DNA from: Acetobacteraceae bacterium UBA6159
GTDB taxonomy: Bacteria; Pseudomonadota; Alphaproteobacteria; Acetobacterales; Acetobacteraceae
Length of the DNA: 43,091 nucleotides
Assembly: GCA_002422345.1 (NCBI GenBank)
Contig: DIUL01000069.1
Location: 1-43,091 of the forward strand
Reading direction: 5' to 3'
A model generated the notes under the pieces. It searched no databases. It was not told the origin of the DNA and saw only the letters and a list, made by a program, of their open reading frames with translations. A program made the position numbers and the translations under genes. The first letter of the stretch is position 1, and each line of letters opens with the position of its first letter. Positions 40,862 to 43,091 of this stretch are shown here, piece by piece.

Positions 40862-41869
40862 TCAGGCGTTCAGCATCCCCAGCCCCGCCACGATCGCCTG
40901 GCGCTTGTCGAGGGCGAACCGCTCCGTCTCATCACGCAAGCGGCTGAGGTTCTGCCACACCTCCCCCCACGCATCGAGCGGGCGCAGGGCGACCAGCCGC
41001 TCCTGCTCCGGGTCCGCCTGGCCGCGCGCGGTTTCCCGGACAGCCGCGGCGATGCCCGCCGTCAGCAGGTCCATGAAGGTCGAAAACCCGGTCTCGGAGC
41101 GGCCCAGCGCATCGGCGATGTCGTAGGCGCGGGTGGGTGGGAGGTTGGGGAGGTCGGAGAGCACCTGGTCCACCAGCCCCGCGATCTTCAGCCCCTCCTC
41201 CTCCGCCATCATCAGCGCTCGGCCGGGCGATCCTTCCGCCAGGGTGGCGAGGCGGTCGCGTTCGTCCTCCGTCAGCGCCGGGAGGTAGGTGGCGAGCAGG
41301 GTCCGCATGGTGGCGTCGTCCAGCGCATCGAGGCGGAGGCGGCGGCAGCGGCTGCGGATGGTGGGCGGCAGGCGGCCGGGGGCGGAGCAGGTCAGCACCA
41401 GGATGGCGCGGGGGGGCGGTTCTTCCAGCGTCTTGAGCAGGGCGTTGGCGGAGGCGGCGTTCAACTCCTCCGCCCCGTCGACGATGACGACGCGCCACCC
41501 GCCCTCGGCCGGGGTAAGGGAGAGGAAGGAGGGGACCTTGCGCACGTCGTCGACCGCGATCTGGGTCCGCATGCGCTTGGTTTTCTCGTTGATGCCACGC
41601 TCGATCACCAGAAGGTCGGCGTGGGAGCCGGCGGCGACGCGGCGGAAGGTCGGGTGGGCGGGGTCGAGCGCGAGGGTCGGCTCGGTCGGGCGGCCGGCGA
41701 GGAGGCGGCGGGCGAAGCGGTAGGCGAGGGTCGCCTTTCCGATGCCCTCCGGTCCCGTGATGAGCCAGGCGTGGTGCATGCGGGCACTGGCGAGGGCCGC
41801 CAGGAGGGTGGCTTCGGCTGGTTCGTGGCCGAGGAGGATGGGGTTGGAGCGGGGGGGTGGGGCGGGCAT
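40862..41869 (-). CDS. holB: DNA polymerase III delta' subunit
   Basis: A 335-residue clamp-loader subunit starting MPAPPPRSNPILLGHEPAE. TGPEGIGKATLAYRFARRLL is the Walker-A-like region, VDDVRKVPSFLSLTPAEGGWRVVIVDGAEELNAASANALLKTLEEPP is the conserved AAA+ core (quoted in parts), and SRCRRLRL the SRC motif. It loads the beta clamp with the other subunits. The ribosome binding site is poor. It is followed by metG, but the usual upstream tmk gene is absent. Confidence 0.94.
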   Translation of the reverse strand: MPAPPPRSNPILLGHEPAEATLLAALASARMHHAWLITGPEGIGKATLAYRFARRLLAGRPTEPTLALDPAHPTFRRVAAGSHADLLVIERGINEKTKRMRTQIAVDDVRKVPSFLSLTPAEGGWRVVIVDGAEELNAASANALLKTLEEPPPRAILVLTCSAPGRLPPTIRSRCRRLRLDALDDATMRTLLATYLPALTEDERDRLATLAEGSPGRALMMAEEEGLKIAGLVDQVLSDLPNLPPTRAYDIADALGRSETGFSTFMDLLTAGIAAAVRETARGQADPEQERLVALRPLDAWGEVWQNLSRLRDETERFALDKRQAIVAGLGMLNA

Positions 41870-42253
41870 GGGGGGAGGATAGCGGCGACGGCGGGCAGTG
41901 TCTTGCCCGGAGGTGGGAAGGCCGTTATCACCGCACGCGACCTGCCTTGGCATCTGTCATGAAGAAGGGACCACCGCGTGCTTGCCCGCGACCGGGTCAC
42001 ATGTTAGCGGAATTCCTTGCGGTTCAAACATGAATGGAACGGGCGACGGCACAGAATGACACCCTGCAATTCACCGCCCGACAATTTGTTCCGCACGACG
42101 TCTGGAACCACCAGAAGGTGATGCAATCGCGGCGGAACCATCGCAATGGCCGCACGAGAATTGTCAAGGTCACTCCATGAGGGCGCGGCGTTGCCGATTT
42201 GATATGGCACCAACCCGGGTCGATCGCGATTGGCACGAGAGTAGGTTGACTGC
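41870..42253. other. Non-coding gap between holB and glycosyltransferase gene
   Basis: This 384-base stretch between divergent genes shows no convincing reading frame, RNA gene or strong palindrome. Part of it (about 42000-42253) is less GC-rich than the flanking holB. It must hold the promoter of the glycosyltransferase and possibly of the holB unit. GAGAGTAGG precedes the glycosyltransferase ATG by about eight bases. Confidence 0.5.
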
Positions 42254-43091
42254 ATGATTTCATATTTTCGCCGCGGTCCGTTCCTGCTGTGGGGGGTCCT
42301 GCTCGTATGCATCGCGACGGCGATGTATCTGTGCGGGGTTCTGCTGGTGATCCCTCGATACATCTTCGGCTTGAACGCCATCCTGTTACCACTGAATGAA
42401 TGGATCGTTTGGTATAGCGGAATGCCGATGACTGTTGGGTTCGCGCTTATCCTGCTCGACCTGCTCCTGTTTTTTCCTCACAAGCGGTCGAACGGCGTGG
42501 TCCGCGATGACGTCATTGCTGATCGGCGGGTAACCGTCGCCCTTACAGCCTATAATGATGAGTTGAGCATAGCCGACGCGGTGGCGGATTTCCGCGCCCA
42601 TCCCATGGTTCGCCATGTCATCGTCGTCAGCAACAACAGCACGGACGCTACCTTGGAACGTGCGCGCGAGGCCGGGGCTACGGTGTTCAATGAGCCATCG
42701 CAGGGGTATGGGCAGTGCGTTTTCCGCTGCCTGACGGAAGCAGTCAAACGGGATGACAGCGAGTTGATCGTCCTGTGCGAAGGCGATCGGACGTTTCGCG
42801 CATCGGATATCGAGAAATTCCTGGCCTATGCGCCCCATGCGGACATCGTGAACGGAACCCGCACGGTGGAACGGCTGCGGCAGCACAGCACGCAGCTCAG
42901 TACGTTCATGTATTACGGCAACCTGTTTGTCGGGAAGTTGCTGGAAGCGAAGCATCTGGGTGCGAGCACGCTGACGGATGTCGGTACAACCTACAAGCTG
43001 TGCCGACGCGAAGTGCTGCTCAAGCTGCTGCCCAAACTCGACCCGAGAATCAACCTTGAATTCAATGCCACTGCTGTCCGGTCAATCACCG
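42254..43091 (+). CDS. Membrane-anchored family 2 glycosyltransferase, partial
   Basis: The reading frame is open to the right edge; 279 codons are visible. Two N-terminal membrane segments (about residues 9-35 and 57-75) precede a GT-A domain: VTVALTAYNDELSIADAV (93-110), VIVVSNNSTDATLERARE (122-139), GYGQCVFRCL, and the metal-site region LIVLCEGDRTF (171-181). It resembles dolichyl/undecaprenyl-phosphate sugar transferases. Codons such as TTA, ATA and AGA, rare in the neighbours, suggest acquisition from elsewhere. The 3' end is missing. Confidence 0.85.
   Translation, partial: MISYFRRGPFLLWGVLLVCIATAMYLCGVLLVIPRYIFGLNAILLPLNEWIVWYSGMPMTVGFALILLDLLLFFPHKRSNGVVRDDVIADRRVTVALTAYNDELSIADAVADFRAHPMVRHVIVVSNNSTDATLERAREAGATVFNEPSQGYGQCVFRCLTEAVKRDDSELIVLCEGDRTFRASDIEKFLAYAPHADIVNGTRTVERLRQHSTQLSTFMYYGNLFVGKLLEAKHLGASTLTDVGTTYKLCRREVLLKLLPKLDPRINLEFNATAVRSIT

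Overview
The window is chromosomal DNA of high G+C content from an alphaproteobacterium, most likely Rhodospirillales and plausibly Acetobacteraceae. The pointers are rpsT beside dnaA, minCDE, an NDUFA12-type complex I accessory gene next to mlaD and a DUF2155 gene, a protein related to the B12-dependent ribonucleotide reductase NrdJ, and a holB-metG-tatD-MBL gene order. No rRNA, tRNA, CRISPR array, transposase or phage gene was found. The lineage is an inference from gene content, not a database result.

Region by region. 1-2.3 kb: a citrate synthase-like protein with an N-terminal DNA-binding domain, and a convergent two-gene CHR (chromate) transporter. 2.4-4.6 kb: rpsT, a 467-bp non-coding gap, and dnaA. 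4.6-6.7 kb (minus): an FkbH-like enzyme followed by an acyl carrier protein, with no polyketide genes near. 6.9-8.8 kb: minC-minD-minE, with a consensus DnaA box upstream. 8.8-10.8 kb: an exported protein of unknown function and gentisate 1,2-dioxygenase. 10.8-14.3 kb (minus): a tightly packed seven-gene unit from ndufa12 and mlaD through an orphan 73-residue protein, a DUF2155 protein, otsB, a HAD hydrolase and a CMD-family protein. 14.5-16.0 kb: a cysteine-poor protein that looks like a degenerate NrdJ.

16.3-30.5 kb is an accessory metabolic region: RidA, an orphan Tat-exported solute-binding protein, a FemAB-like (DUF482) acyltransferase, two SDR oxidoreductases, a nitroreductase, an N-acyl-D-amino-acid deacylase-like amidohydrolase with a small membrane protein and a cupin protein, a DUF1028 protein, a YjbR protein, a PF04909 amidohydrolase and a divergent TctC/TctBA tricarboxylate transporter. 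30.6-36.1 kb is an iron-uptake unit under a clear Fur-box-like palindrome: TonB-dependent receptor, Fe(II)/2-oxoglutarate dioxygenase, ExbB, ExbD and TonB, followed by a methyltransferase. 37.2-41.9 kb (minus) is the housekeeping series holB-metG-tatD-MBL hydrolase. A compositionally different family 2 glycosyltransferase runs off the right edge.

The intergenic spaces carry at least four kinds of palindromic repeat. Three are present twice in the window, one of them with a 70-bp perfect match. The fourth is a roughly 240-bp inverted repeat made of nested hairpins between two convergent genes. The most unusual protein-level observations are the NrdJ-like pseudoenzyme with a DnaA-box motif shared with minC, the isolated FkbH-ACP pair next to dnaA, and a citrate synthase homologue with a substituted catalytic histidine.
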